Assembly (NCBI GenBank): GCA_021739645.1
Contig: JAIPBL010000044.1
Location: forward strand, 1-52,138
Direction: 5' to 3'
Length of the DNA stretch: 52,138 nt
From: Saprospiraceae bacterium
GTDB taxonomy: Bacteria > Bacteroidota > Bacteroidia > Chitinophagales > Saprospiraceae
The stretch's first letter is position 1. Each line of letters starts with the position of its first letter. This document shows positions 44,134-52,138 of the stretch, piece after piece. The notes under the pieces are model-generated. The model was not told the origin of the DNA and ran no database searches. It saw only the letters and a list, made by a program, of their open reading frames with translations. A program made the position numbers and the translations under genes.

Positions 44134-44716
44134 ATCTTCTGTTAGCAAACTTCAGCTTGTAGTCGGCCTTGCATTGGCCAATGCGGATTTTATCAAGTTT
44201 GCGTTTGATGAGCTGTTTTTTGATGGGCTTGAGGAGTTCTGTGAACAGCACGCCCTCGGTATGGTCGTATTCGTGCTGCACCACCCTGGCGTTCAGGCTG
44301 TCGAAAGTTTCTTCGTGCTCCACGAAGTTTTCGTCGAGGTAGCGCAGGCGGATGTTTTCGGGCCTGTCCACGTCGCCACGGATGTCAGGGATGCTGAGAC
44401 AACCTTCTTCAAAAGTCCACTCCTTGCCCGTCTCCTCAATTTTTTGTGCGTTGATGAAAACCTTCTTGATGGGCACATATTTCAGTGGCTCTTTCTCTTC
44501 TTTTTCATCATCTTCATCTTCGTGCGGGTGGGTGTCCACCACAAAAAGGCGGATACCAAGCCCCACTTGCGGTGCGGCAATGCCCACGCCATCCGCTTGA
44601 TACATGGTTTCCCACATGTCCTCGATGAGCTTTTTCAGTTCCGGAAATTCCGGCGTTATCTCTTCGGCCACCTTTTTCAAAACGGGCTGGCCGTATGCAT
44701 AAATAGGTAAAATCAT
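44132..44716 (-). CDS. def: Peptide deformylase
   Basis: The enzyme removes the N-formyl group from nascent proteins. All three family motifs are present: GVGIAAPQVGLGIRLFVVD (motif 1), EGCLSIPDIRGDV with the metal-ligand cysteine (motif 2), and QHEYDHTEGVLF with HExxH-type histidines and the catalytic glutamate (motif 3). The N-terminus ILPIYAYGQPVLKKVAEEI is typical of Bacteroidota enzymes. A highly acidic loop (HEDEDDEKEEKE) is inserted after the first motif. The ATG at 44716 is chosen; the open frame upstream has no family support. It follows ruvX by 67 bases on the same strand. Confidence 0.96.
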   Translation of the reverse strand: MILPIYAYGQPVLKKVAEEITPEFPELKKLIEDMWETMYQADGVGIAAPQVGLGIRLFVVDTHPHEDEDDEKEEKEPLKYVPIKKVFINAQKIEETGKEWTFEEGCLSIPDIRGDVDRPENIRLRYLDENFVEHEETFDSLNARVVQHEYDHTEGVLFTELLKPIKKQLIKRKLDKIRIGQCKADYKLKFANRR

Positions 44717-44783
44717 GTTTCTCGATGGGTTATGGACGGTGGGCGAGGCAGCTATTACCAAATCACCAGTCACCAGTCTCCAA

Positions 44784-45197
44784 TCACCTTTTACTGTTTA
44801 AAAAATCTTCCAGAATGATGGCGGCGCTGACCTTGTCCACCAGCGCTTTGTCCTGTCGCTTTTTCCGGTTGGCCCCACTTTGCAAAATTATCTCTTTGGC
44901 CATTTGCGAGGTGTACCTTTCATCTTGCATGAACACTTCGATGGTCGGGTGTTGCTTGCGCAATTTGTTGACAAACCCCTTCACTTGGTCGGCAATCTGC
45001 GCCGGGTTCCCGTCCGGGTACATCGGCTCGCCTACCACAATGGCTTCCACCTCTTCTTCCTTCAGGTAGTTTTCGATAAAGCTAAACAGCTCATGCGTCG
45101 GAACGGTTGTGAGGCCGGAGGCGATGATTTGAAGCGGGTCGGTCACGGCAATGCCGGTTCGCTTGGTGCCGTAGTCAATTCCCATGATTCTGGACAT
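44784..45197 (-). CDS. ruvX: RuvX/YqgF Holliday junction resolvase-like nuclease
   Basis: A 137-residue RNase H-fold protein involved in 16S rRNA 5' end processing and proposed Holliday junction resolution. MGIDYGTKRTGIAVTD supplies the first catalytic aspartate, IVVGEPMYPDGNPAQ the family loop, FMQDERYTSQMAKEI the second acidic site, and KALVDKVSAAIILEDFL the last Asp. Length is normal. A TATCTTTG element (45210-45203) sits only six bases before the ATG. If it is used, the mRNA would be almost leaderless. Confidence 0.94.
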   Translation of the reverse strand: MSRIMGIDYGTKRTGIAVTDPLQIIASGLTTVPTHELFSFIENYLKEEEVEAIVVGEPMYPDGNPAQIADQVKGFVNKLRKQHPTIEVFMQDERYTSQMAKEIILQSGANRKKRQDKALVDKVSAAIILEDFLNSKR

Positions 45198-45278
45198 GGG
45201 CGCAAAGATAGAAAAGTTGGCAGTTTGACAGTTGGCAGTTTGCAGTCGAGGCCGTAGTTGCCGCTATGACTGCCCACT

Positions 45279-46019
45279 TTAAAGCGAAGCGTTAAGAAAC
45301 TCGTAGCCCTGTATCAACCGCATCAACTTGCCATCGTGCTGCATAGCTTTCAGCGATTCCAAGTGCTTGGCGTGGTGCATGTCCGTGCCGAGGAAGTCCA
45401 CCATGTTGTTTTTGAAAAACTTCATGGCGAGTTCCTTTGGCGGCTTGCCGTAGATGCCGGTGAGCGAGAGGAGGTTGACCTGAAACTGGCAACCAAAATC
45501 TTTCAGTTTTTCGAATTGGCTGAAGTCGCTGGCATAGTAGCCATAGCGTTCCGGGTGGGCGAGGATGAGCTGGTAGCCTTTTATTTTTAGTTGGAAAATG
45601 GTCTCGAACAAATTGGGGGGAGCCTGGTAGGTCGAAAGTTCGATGAGCAGGTGTTTGCCCGAAAAAGTCAACAAATTATTGATGTCCTGCTGTTGCAGGA
45701 ACTCATAGTCCACGAAATACTCCGAGGCCATTTCCACTTCCAGGGGCAGGTTTGCTTGCGCAATGGCTGGGTTCAGCCGCTCAAACCTAGCCCTCAAATC
45801 GGCTTGGGTATTCGGGAAGTAGTCCGGTCGGGTATGTGGGGTGGTGATGATTTTTTTATAGCCCAAATCCACAAAGCCTTGCAGCAGTTCGAGACTCGTT
45901 TCAATGGAGTCGGAGCCGTCGTCCACGGCGGGAATCATGTGCGAGTGCATGTCCGTGCCGAGGAAAGAAAAATCGGCGGCGGCGGCGGGTTTGTTTTTTT
46001 TGAAAAGACCAAAAAGCAC
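45279..46019 (-). CDS. CpsB/YwqE-type PHP-domain tyrosine phosphatase
   Basis: A 246-residue PHP-fold metalloenzyme. Metal-binding segments are GTDMHSHMIPAVDDGSDSIE, IITTPHTRPDYFPN, LILAHPERYGYY and FLGTDMHHAKHLE. Proteins of this family dephosphorylate tyrosine on polysaccharide co-polymerases and so regulate capsule or exopolysaccharide export. Here no Wzc-like kinase is adjacent, but two glycosyltransferases and a GSCFA gene lie a few kilobases away on the same strand. A TATATTTG element (46060-46053, minus strand) lies 33 bases before the start and may be its -7 box. Confidence 0.9.
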   Translation of the reverse strand: MLFGLFKKNKPAAAADFSFLGTDMHSHMIPAVDDGSDSIETSLELLQGFVDLGYKKIITTPHTRPDYFPNTQADLRARFERLNPAIAQANLPLEVEMASEYFVDYEFLQQQDINNLLTFSGKHLLIELSTYQAPPNLFETIFQLKIKGYQLILAHPERYGYYASDFSQFEKLKDFGCQFQVNLLSLTGIYGKPPKELAMKFFKNNMVDFLGTDMHHAKHLESLKAMQHDGKLMRLIQGYEFLNASL

Positions 46020-46125
46020 GGGAAACGGGATTTAGCGGAATTGAAATTTGGGCAAATATAGCGAGTCAGATAGGAGCAGGACATTCGTTTTTTCAAAGTT
46101 TTTTTACCAAACCAAACCTGGCCCC

Positions 46126-46863
46126 CTAACGGGTAAGCACAATATAATCTCGAATCAGGGTTTTCAAAAACTCAATCTGGTTTCCCTTGGGCGCTTCAAT
46201 GTCGAGTTGCTGGCAAATATGGGCGGTGGCATTTCGGATGGCCTCGGCATGGGCGGCGTTCTGCCAGGTTTGGTAGCGCCCCAGCAGGTTTTTCAGCAGC
46301 AGCATGTCGGCCTCGTTCATTTGCCGCACGGCGGGGTATTTCGGCTCGTAGTTCTCTAGCGTGTTGATTTTCAGGATGTCGTGCAGCTTGAACGCCAACT
46401 GGCTTTTCACCCGGATGACGGTGGTGTTGGCGGCGAGGTCACCGAGGCGCTGGTTTTTGTAGGTGGAGCCGATGAGGATAGCAGCCAACACCCCCAAGGA
46501 AAAACTGAAATCGAGGAGTAGAAAAACGCTGCGCAGCAGGTACTCTCCAATGCCCGGCTCCAGCCCGTCGAGGCGCACCACCTTCAGGTTGATGGCCCGC
46601 TTGCCGAGACTTTGCCCATTGCCGATGATGTCGGAAAGCAGGTGGTAAACGAACAGCCCAGCGAAAAGCGCCATGCCGATGAAACTTCCACCCCACCCTG
46701 TGATAGCGTCGGACACTACAAAAATGACTATCAACCAAAAGGCGTAGGAGGCTGCCGAGTATATCAGCAGGTCAATAAAAAAAGCGAAAAACCGCTCCCG
46801 CAGCGGGGCCAGCTCGTACTCGATGGTAACGTTTTGCGTGGTGCGGATGTCGATGTTGGGCAT
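46126..46863 (-). CDS. RDD family membrane protein
   Basis: A 245-residue protein with the RDD fold: an initial ELAPLRERFFAFFIDLLIYS (the Arg and Asp that name the family), a TM (YAFWLIVIFVVSDAI), a second TM, then GQSLGKRAINLKVVRLDGLE and a third TM, and RLGDLAANTTVIRV. A cytosolic helical tail of about 90 residues follows (LLLKNLLGRYQTWQNAAHAE). RDD proteins may act as transporters or membrane stress proteins; the role is unknown. The ATG at 46863 (MPNIDIRTTQNVTIEY) begins the family; the longer open frame upstream overlaps the divergent gene and is artefactual. Confidence 0.88.
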   Translation of the reverse strand: MPNIDIRTTQNVTIEYELAPLRERFFAFFIDLLIYSAASYAFWLIVIFVVSDAITGWGGSFIGMALFAGLFVYHLLSDIIGNGQSLGKRAINLKVVRLDGLEPGIGEYLLRSVFLLLDFSFSLGVLAAILIGSTYKNQRLGDLAANTTVIRVKSQLAFKLHDILKINTLENYEPKYPAVRQMNEADMLLLKNLLGRYQTWQNAAHAEAIRNATAHICQQLDIEAPKGNQIEFLKTLIRDYIVLTR

Positions 46864-46875
46864 GAGAAGCAGGTT

Positions 46876-46953
46876 GGTTTCTGGTTCCAGGTTCCAGGTT
46901 TTTGGGAAGAACATTGGACCCTCCCAAAAACCTTGAACCTTGAACCAAAAACC
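46876..46953. repeat. 32-bp inverted repeat between divergent RDD and EAD11 genes
   Basis: The arms at 46876-46907 and 46922-46953 match at 29 of 32 positions around a 14-base loop. Each arm contains two tandem heptamers (GGTTCCA twice on one side, CTTGAAC twice on the other). It occupies the shared promoter region of two divergent genes, where it could form a cruciform or end up in both leaders. Confidence 0.8.
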
Positions 46954-46990
46954 CAAAAATAGCCCTACCTTGCCATAAATTCCGAAAAAA

Positions 46991-47887
46991 ATGATGGACA
47001 ACATTGAAGCCAAGGTGAAAGAGCTTGTCACCGACTTCAAGCTCGAAGAAGCACTGGACGTGCTCATTGCGCAAGCGCAAACACAGACCCAGCGCAAACA
47101 GAATGCACTACTGGTACTGAAAGGCAAACTGGCCATGCTCGAAGAGCAAAACCTCAACGGCATGCTCGACTCCAGCGACTTGGCCCGCCAGAGAGCGACC
47201 ATCGCTCACCAGATTCTGGACATCGCCGACGGCAGCCCGCTTGATTACGAGCTGCCTGAAACAGCGCCTGCACCTCCGCCTTTGATACAAAAAAACATAA
47301 ACCTGCCTGCAGGTAGCGGTTCTTCCATCGGTAAATACCTGCTCATCGGCGGGCTGCTCCTGGCCGTCGTCATTGCTGGCTTTTTCTTCGTAAAAAACAG
47401 TGGCAGCCAGCCAGAAGAAACCGAGCAAACCCAACAAACACCAACCACCGACCAAGCCAATACAGCGGGTCCCGTTTCCGAAGAAAAACAAACGGAACCT
47501 GCCCAGCCAAGGCAGCAAACGAGCGATGAAATCAAGGTGCTGGACTTTCCCAACTACCGCAAAAAGTTCAATTTCAGCGACTTGCAGTACACCTTCCAAG
47601 AGGTGTGGGCGGAAGCGTATTCAGACACGGAAACCAAGCTGACCATTCAATTTCAACTGCATTGCCGGAGCAACCTCGGCACCTGCTACCGGGCAATTCC
47701 TGTTGTCTATGTCGATGAGCGCAGAATCGGGACGTCCTACCAACTGACCACCAGCAGTTGGATAGCACAGGACTCCACCATCACCGACGAAATCCAATTC
47801 GTGCTGCCGAACAACGCCAAGTCCTATTTATTCGAGCTGTCAAAGGATGGTTCCAGTTGGAAACGGGCTTTCAAATTCCTCCAATGA
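46991..47887 (+). CDS. EAD11-like protein with a transmembrane anchor and a C-terminal beta domain
   Basis: Residues 3-80 form a helical bundle that resembles effector-associated domain 11 (LKLEEALDVLIAQ-type first helix, LVLKGKLAMLEEQNLNGMLD and RQRATIAHQILDIAD). EADs are adaptor domains that join sensors and effectors in bacterial conflict systems. A proline-rich stretch leads to one TM helix (YLLIGGLLLAVVIAGFFFV, 116-134) and a low-complexity Gln/Thr/Pro linker. The C-terminal domain (185-298) has many beta-like strands and two cysteines (LHCRSNLGTCYRA). No effector domain is seen. Its last bases overlap the mnmE start (ATGA), so translation is coupled. Confidence 0.68.
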   Translation: MMDNIEAKVKELVTDFKLEEALDVLIAQAQTQTQRKQNALLVLKGKLAMLEEQNLNGMLDSSDLARQRATIAHQILDIADGSPLDYELPETAPAPPPLIQKNINLPAGSGSSIGKYLLIGGLLLAVVIAGFFFVKNSGSQPEETEQTQQTPTTDQANTAGPVSEEKQTEPAQPRQQTSDEIKVLDFPNYRKKFNFSDLQYTFQEVWAEAYSDTETKLTIQFQLHCRSNLGTCYRAIPVVYVDERRIGTSYQLTTSSWIAQDSTITDEIQFVLPNNAKSYLFELSKDGSSWKRAFKFLQ

Positions 47888-49338
47888 ACTACTCGAAACA
47901 CGACCTTTCCGACACCATCGTTGCGCTGGCAACCCCCCCCGGCGTGGGTGCCATCGGCGTCATCCGCCTCAGCGGCGAACGGGCGCTGGCCATTGCGGAG
48001 CAAGTTTTCTCTGGTAAAAAACTGACCAAGCAGCCGAGCCATACCCTGCATTTTGGTACCATAAAAAACGACGACGGACAGGTGCTGGACGAGGTGCTGG
48101 TCTCCGTTTTCAAAGGCCCAAACTCCTACACCGGCGAGAACATCACCGAGGTTTCCTGCCACGGCTCGCCGTTTATTTTGCAAAAAATCATTGAGCTTTT
48201 CATCGAAAAAGGTGCCCGGATGGCGCAGCCCGGCGAGTTCACCCTGCGGGCATTTTTGAACGGGAAAATGGACCTTTCGCAGGCGGAAGCCGTCGCCGAC
48301 CTCATCGCCTCCACCTCCGAGAGCAGCCACGGCGTGGCCATGCGCCAGATGCGGGGAGGGTTCAGCCACGAAATCCAGCGGTTGCGGGATGAATTGGTCA
48401 ACTTCGCCAGCCTCATCGAACTGGAACTGGACTTTGCCGAGGAAGACGTGGAGTTCGCCAACCGACCGCAATTGAAGGCTTTGGTGGAAAAAATTCACTC
48501 CTACATCCATGCGCTCATCCAGTCCTTCAAGCTGGGAAATGTACTGAAAACGGGCGTCCCGACCGTCATTGCTGGCCGCCCGAATGCCGGGAAAAGCACC
48601 CTGCTCAACGCCCTGCTCAACGAGGAGCGGGCCATCGTCAGCGAAATTGCTGGCACTACGAGGGACACGGTGGAGGAGGTGCTGAACATCCGGGGCGTGG
48701 AGTTCCGGCTGATTGACACGGCGGGCATCCGGGAGGCACAGGACCAAATCGAAGCCATTGGCGTGGAAAAAACGATGGAAAAAATCGGGCTGGCCGCCCT
48801 GCTGGTCTATGTTTTCGATGTGGTGGAAACCAAGATTGACGAGGTGCTGGCCGATGTGGAAAGTTTGCGGAGCGAAAACGCCCAACTGATTATCGTCTGC
48901 AATAAAATGGACAAGCTGCCAAGCTACAAACCAGAGTGGCTGCTGAACCCAAACGACCCTGAAATCAATGATTTTTTCTTTGCAAAACAGCGGCCGCTCA
49001 ATACCTCATACCTCATACCTCATACCTCTCTAATCACGCTTTCTGCTAAAAGCAACATGAACGTACCTTATTTAAAGGAAAAATTATTCGAGGCAGTAAT
49101 TGGCCAAAAAGTGAGCGGCGAAAGCACCATCGTCACCAACGCCCGCCACCTGGAGGCGCTCCAAAAAGCAGCTACCAGCCTCGATGACGTGCTGCACGGG
49201 CTGGACACGGGCATCACTTCCGACTTCGTGGCCATGGATATCCGACGGGCGCTGAACTATCTCGGCGAGATTACTGGGGAAGTGGGGGTGGAGGATTTGT
49301 TGGGGAATATTTTTTCGAAGTTTTGCATCGGAAAGTAA
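47884..49338 (+). CDS. mnmE: tRNA uridine-5-carboxymethylaminomethyl modification GTPase MnmE
   Basis: MnmE with MnmG modifies U34 of some tRNAs. The N-terminal domain begins TIVALATPPGVGAIGVIRLS, with SYTGENITEVSCHGSPF later. The G domain carries G1 GRPNAGKSTLLNALL, G2 TTRD, G3 DTAGIR and G4 NKMDK, and the C-terminus is ILGNIFSKFCIGK-like (LLGNIFSKFCIGK). At 484 residues it is slightly long because of an insert (NPNDPEINDFFFAKQRPLNT then SYLIPHTSL) between G4 and the G5 region, part of which is encoded by a heptamer repeat. The ATG at 47884 overlaps the EAD11 stop by four bases. Confidence 0.96.
   Translation: MNYSKHDLSDTIVALATPPGVGAIGVIRLSGERALAIAEQVFSGKKLTKQPSHTLHFGTIKNDDGQVLDEVLVSVFKGPNSYTGENITEVSCHGSPFILQKIIELFIEKGARMAQPGEFTLRAFLNGKMDLSQAEAVADLIASTSESSHGVAMRQMRGGFSHEIQRLRDELVNFASLIELELDFAEEDVEFANRPQLKALVEKIHSYIHALIQSFKLGNVLKTGVPTVIAGRPNAGKSTLLNALLNEERAIVSEIAGTTRDTVEEVLNIRGVEFRLIDTAGIREAQDQIEAIGVEKTMEKIGLAALLVYVFDVVETKIDEVLADVESLRSENAQLIIVCNKMDKLPSYKPEWLLNPNDPEINDFFFAKQRPLNTSYLIPHTSLITLSAKSNMNVPYLKEKLFEAVIGQKVSGESTIVTNARHLEALQKAATSLDDVLHGLDTGITSDFVAMDIRRALNYLGEITGEVGVEDLLGNIFSKFCIGK
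49004..49028 (+). repeat. CCTCATA heptamer repeat inside mnmE
   Basis: Three exact CCTCATA units (49004-49024) plus CCTC encode part of the MnmE insert (TSYLIPHTS). As in uvrA, the heptamer reads through all three frames and gives a 7-residue period in protein. Confidence 0.8.
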
Positions 49339-49339
49339 C

Positions 49340-49612
49340 ATGGAAGACTTGTCAAAAAATATCGTCGCCGCCATACGGCAAGCGCAAGAAAACATCAAGC
49401 AGCAGCTGCCTGCCATAGCGGCTGTTGTCAACGAAATTATCCTTTCAAAAAGCACTGACGCTAAAACCATTGAGCATACGCTCGACAACCTGCTCGATTT
49501 GCAATATATCGGACTGGGAAAGGAGCTGTTTATCCAGCTGCTGGAATATTACAAAACCGTTGACCCAGCGGCTGCGAAGGACTATTGGGGGTTCTTTGAA
49601 GAAATTGGATAA
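49340..49612 (+). CDS. Small helical protein of unknown function downstream of mnmE
   Basis: A 90-residue, probably all-helical protein (MEDLSKNIVAAIRQAQENIK, HTLDNLLDLQYIGLGKELFI, LLEYYKTVDPAAAKDYWGFF). It starts one base after the mnmE stop, so it is likely the third gene of the EAD11-mnmE operon. No motif is recognised. Hydrophobic residues are spaced as in a helical hairpin adaptor. There is no signal peptide. Confidence 0.68.
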   Translation: MEDLSKNIVAAIRQAQENIKQQLPAIAAVVNEIILSKSTDAKTIEHTLDNLLDLQYIGLGKELFIQLLEYYKTVDPAAAKDYWGFFEEIG

Positions 49613-49728
49613 TCCATTACCACACCCGAAAAAAAATTACCAAGAAAAATACCCAACCAAGCCAAACAGTTTGTGAAATTAGCGGCGACAAGCACCGCCT
49701 CGTTCCTTTCATCAAAACCGTACAAACT

Positions 49729-52138
49729 ATGAGCAAGACCGCCAAGCAACTCCTAGCCCTGCTCAACAGCATCCAAGGCAGCGGCTCGTTCGCCACCTCC
49801 GGCGACAAGAAGTTCACCCCGCCCGGCCTCCACATCGAAGGGCTGGGCGAAGTGGGCTTTCCCATCAACGACGTACAGGCCAAGGCCATCATTCAATTGG
49901 CCAAGCAAGCGCCCTACGGCAAGGGCAGCAAGACCCTCACCGACACCGCCGTGCGCAAGACTTGGGAAATTGACGCCCGGCAGCTGAGCTTCCAAGGCGA
50001 TGAATGGGAAGGCGTTTTGAAAAAAATCCTCAAGAAAGTGAAGAAAGGGCTGGGCATCGAAAAACAGCCCGTGACGGCCTCCCTCTACAAACTGCTCATC
50101 TACGAAAAGGGCGGGTTCTTCAAGACGCACAAAGACTCAGAAAAAGAACCGGGCATGTTCGGCACCCTCGTCATCGGCTTGCCCGCCCGGCACACGGGCG
50201 GCGAGCTACTGGTTCGCTTCGAGGGCAGGGAGGAGACTTTTGATTTTTCGGCTATGGCCAGCGAGCATCGGCTGCCCTTTGCCGCTTTTTTCGCCGATTG
50301 CGACCACGAACTGCTGCCCGTCACGTCGGGCCATCGGGTCTGTCTGGTCTATAACCTTTTGCAGCCGCCAGGGGCCAAGCCGCTGGGCAGCGTTTCCTTT
50401 TCCCAACAGGCCGAACAGCTTGTGCCACTGCTGAAAAAGCTGGAGACTTCCTTTGAAAACAAGCCCCTCGCCGTGCTGCTGGGCCACCAATATACCCCCG
50501 CCAATTTTTCCTTGGAAAGCCTCAAGCACCACGACCGCCCCCGTGCCGAGGCACTGATGGAAGCCGCCGGGCAAGCGGGCTATTTCGCTGGCCTCGGCCT
50601 CGTCAGCCACTACCTCATGGGCGAACTCGAAGAACCCGACTATGGCCGCCGCAGCCGTTACCGCAGCTACGAGGACCGCTATGAAACCCCGGATGGCGGC
50701 ACAATGGGCGAGGTGTACGAAAGCCACACCAGCATCGAGCATTGGAGCGGCGACGGCGCACCGACGATGGGCACCATCCGCCTCGGCGAAGACGAACTGC
50801 TCACCGACCTCGAAATCGGCGACGGAGACCCCACCGAGGAGCAGGCAGAGGGCTATACCGGCAATGCGGGCATGACCATCGAGTATTGGTACCACTACGG
50901 CGCCGTCATACTTTGGCCAAAAAGCAAGCACGCCGCCCTGCTGACGGCCACCCCCATTATCGTGAGGCTGGAATGGCTCAAATATTACCTCGAAAACTGG
51001 GGCAACGGCTCGCTCCAAGCGCCGATGTATGCCCGCCAATTGGTCGAGGGCTTTTCCTTGGAAGAACTGAAGGAAAAATACAGCCGCCCCGATTCCAGCG
51101 CCCTTGCCTCCACTTTGCTGAGATTGAGGGACGAGAAACTGTTGCTGAAAACTGGCCTCCCGCTCCTCGGAATTGTTTTCGATAAAATACAAGTGCCCAC
51201 CTGGGTCGCCCTGTTGGAGCAGTTCAAGCCCGCCCATTTTGGCCCCGTTTTCCAACAGGCCGCCGCTTTGGGCGACAAGGCCGTGCTCGACCATTTCCTC
51301 GGCGTCTTGATTGCGCTGGCGCAACAAGGGCCGGGTCGTGGCAGCGATTTTGTGCTGGCGCAATTAGTGGGGCTGCCCGAACATATCCGCCTTGCGAAGC
51401 TCCACAAACTGAAGGAGGATAGCTATTGGGGCTATGAGCCAACACCAAAAGTGGATTTGCCAAAGGCCATCCTTGAAAAAGCCCTGCTGCTCGCACAACT
51501 GAAACAGGCCGACACCGCCTGGGCAATGGATGTGCTGGACAGTCTCCGCCCACCCCCTGCCAAGAGACTTCGCCAATGGTGTGCTCACCGCCGTGCTGCT
51601 CGAAAAGCAATACCCGGAAGGGCCGCTGCCCGCATTGCTGCGCCAAGCTTGCTTGGACGACCTGAAATCCCGCACGGCCACCAAACCGACCCCGCCCGCC
51701 GACTGGCGGCGCAAGGTGCCCGCCGGCAAGTCCGACCGGGAGCTGTGGGAACTGCTGCGCCCCTTCCTCGAATCGCCCACCGAGCGGGTGTTCGAGTACC
51801 GCAAGAACGAAGCCTACCGCCAAGCAATGGCCGCCGCCATTGGCCGGGAGACCATTGACCTGAGCATGGAGACCGTAAGAAAAGGCTCGCCACACACGCT
51901 GAAACTGACGAAAACGCAGGCGGCTTACCTACTGGCATTGAAGCATTGGGAGGAGGATATGGTACTGCTGGGGAGGATGGGGAAAGGGACTATTGGCAGG
52001 CAATTCTCAATTTGGCTATTCGAGCCTAATTTGATACATGTCAGCGATGCAAAAAAAGATTTGCATCATGTTTTTACAGGGAATAATTTTAAAGACCGCT
52101 CTGATACTTTCCCAGAATTTGAGCCTGGTTTTAAGTTC
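49729..52138 (+). CDS. Large 2OG-Fe(II) oxygenase, frameshifted, running off the window
   Basis: The N-terminal 210 residues form a prolyl-4-hydroxylase-like domain. THKDSEKEPGMFGTLVIG supplies the iron ligands His134 and Asp136, and DCDHELLPVTSGHRVCLVYNL supplies the distal His193 and Arg203 for 2-oxoglutarate. A helical C-terminal region of more than 500 residues follows. At about 51553-51557 a run of five C breaks the frame. The original frame turns Arg/Pro-rich and ends at 51858. The next frame continues with LPRDFANGVLTAVLLEKQYP, and LKLTKTQAAYLLALKHWEED up to the window end. That ending is typical of large bacterial and fungal 2OG oxygenases. Removing one C restores one continuous protein. 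The substrate is unknown. Confidence 0.8.

Noticed and set aside
46864-47202. Longer N-terminus for the RDD gene
   Set aside because: The extension would run through the inverted repeat and antisense into the EAD11 gene. The RDD family start is at 46863.
47824-48885. Open frame of 353 codons opposite mnmE
   Set aside because: Antisense shadow of a well-conserved GTPase, with no motif of its own.
50206-51363. Open frame of 385 codons opposite the 2OG oxygenase
   Set aside because: The plus-strand frame carries the iron and 2-oxoglutarate ligands; the opposite frame has only composition-driven openness.

Overview
The window looks like a chromosomal segment of a member of the Bacteroidota, most likely a Saprospiria-like lineage. 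The evidence is a set of families typical of that phylum (GSCFA, DUF2911, HYC_CC_PP, large PIG-L deacetylase, CpsB-type PHP phosphatase), a type IX secretion (T9SS) C-terminal sorting domain, a lipoprotein export-like motif, and -7 promoter elements of the TAnnTTTG type. The clearest promoter lies in front of recA. Most genes are on the minus strand. I saw no rRNA, tRNA or CRISPR array.

Layout. 1-6.9 kb: a transposase tail, aroA, ybeY, an RsbW-like anti-sigma factor, a secreted PIG-L deacetylase, an ORF6N protein and a fatty acid desaturase. 7.0-20.0 kb: a heavy-metal (probably copper) island, all minus strand. It holds a CusB-CusC-CusA efflux set, a MerT-like protein, two diheme MauG/MbnH-type cytochrome c peroxidases, a T9SS-targeted MbnP-like copper protein, an HMA chaperone, a metal-binding lipoprotein and an HYC_CC_PP protein. 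A plus-strand DUF6934 pair sits between cusC and cusA. 20.1-21.7 kb: a gene graveyard with an oxygenase remnant and a BRO antirepressor carrying two frameshifts. 21.9-30.4 kb: uvrA, an OppC-type permease, an AT-richer type II restriction-modification pair, and uvrC. 30.6-46 kb: a helical-repeat protein, a GG-leader peptide, dnaX, DUF2911, mutL, two glycosyltransferases, glsB, rsmG, recA, GSCFA, def, ruvX and cpsB. 46.1-52.1 kb: an RDD protein divergent from a membrane-anchored EAD11 protein that is coupled to mnmE, a small helical protein, and a large 2OG-Fe(II) oxygenase with a frameshift that runs off the end.

Two themes stand out. First, the metal island pairs a T9SS-secreted MbnP-like protein with two diheme enzymes. 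One of these is a lipoprotein with a CNKDD start that resembles the surface-export signal, which suggests copper-site maturation on the cell surface. Second, the window is dotted with short tandem repeats of period 7 or 8, often arranged as inverted pairs. They occur between genes (near mutL, def, RDD, dnaX, ruvX) and also inside housekeeping coding regions (uvrA twice, mnmE, cusB). Some words recur at several loci. This looks like a repeat family that can invade linkers without breaking the frame.

The frameshifts at about 21.0, 21.6 and 51.55 kb may be real decay or assembly errors. Long open frames opposite cusB, uvrC, uvrA, mnmE and the 2OG oxygenase are antisense artefacts and are not annotated.
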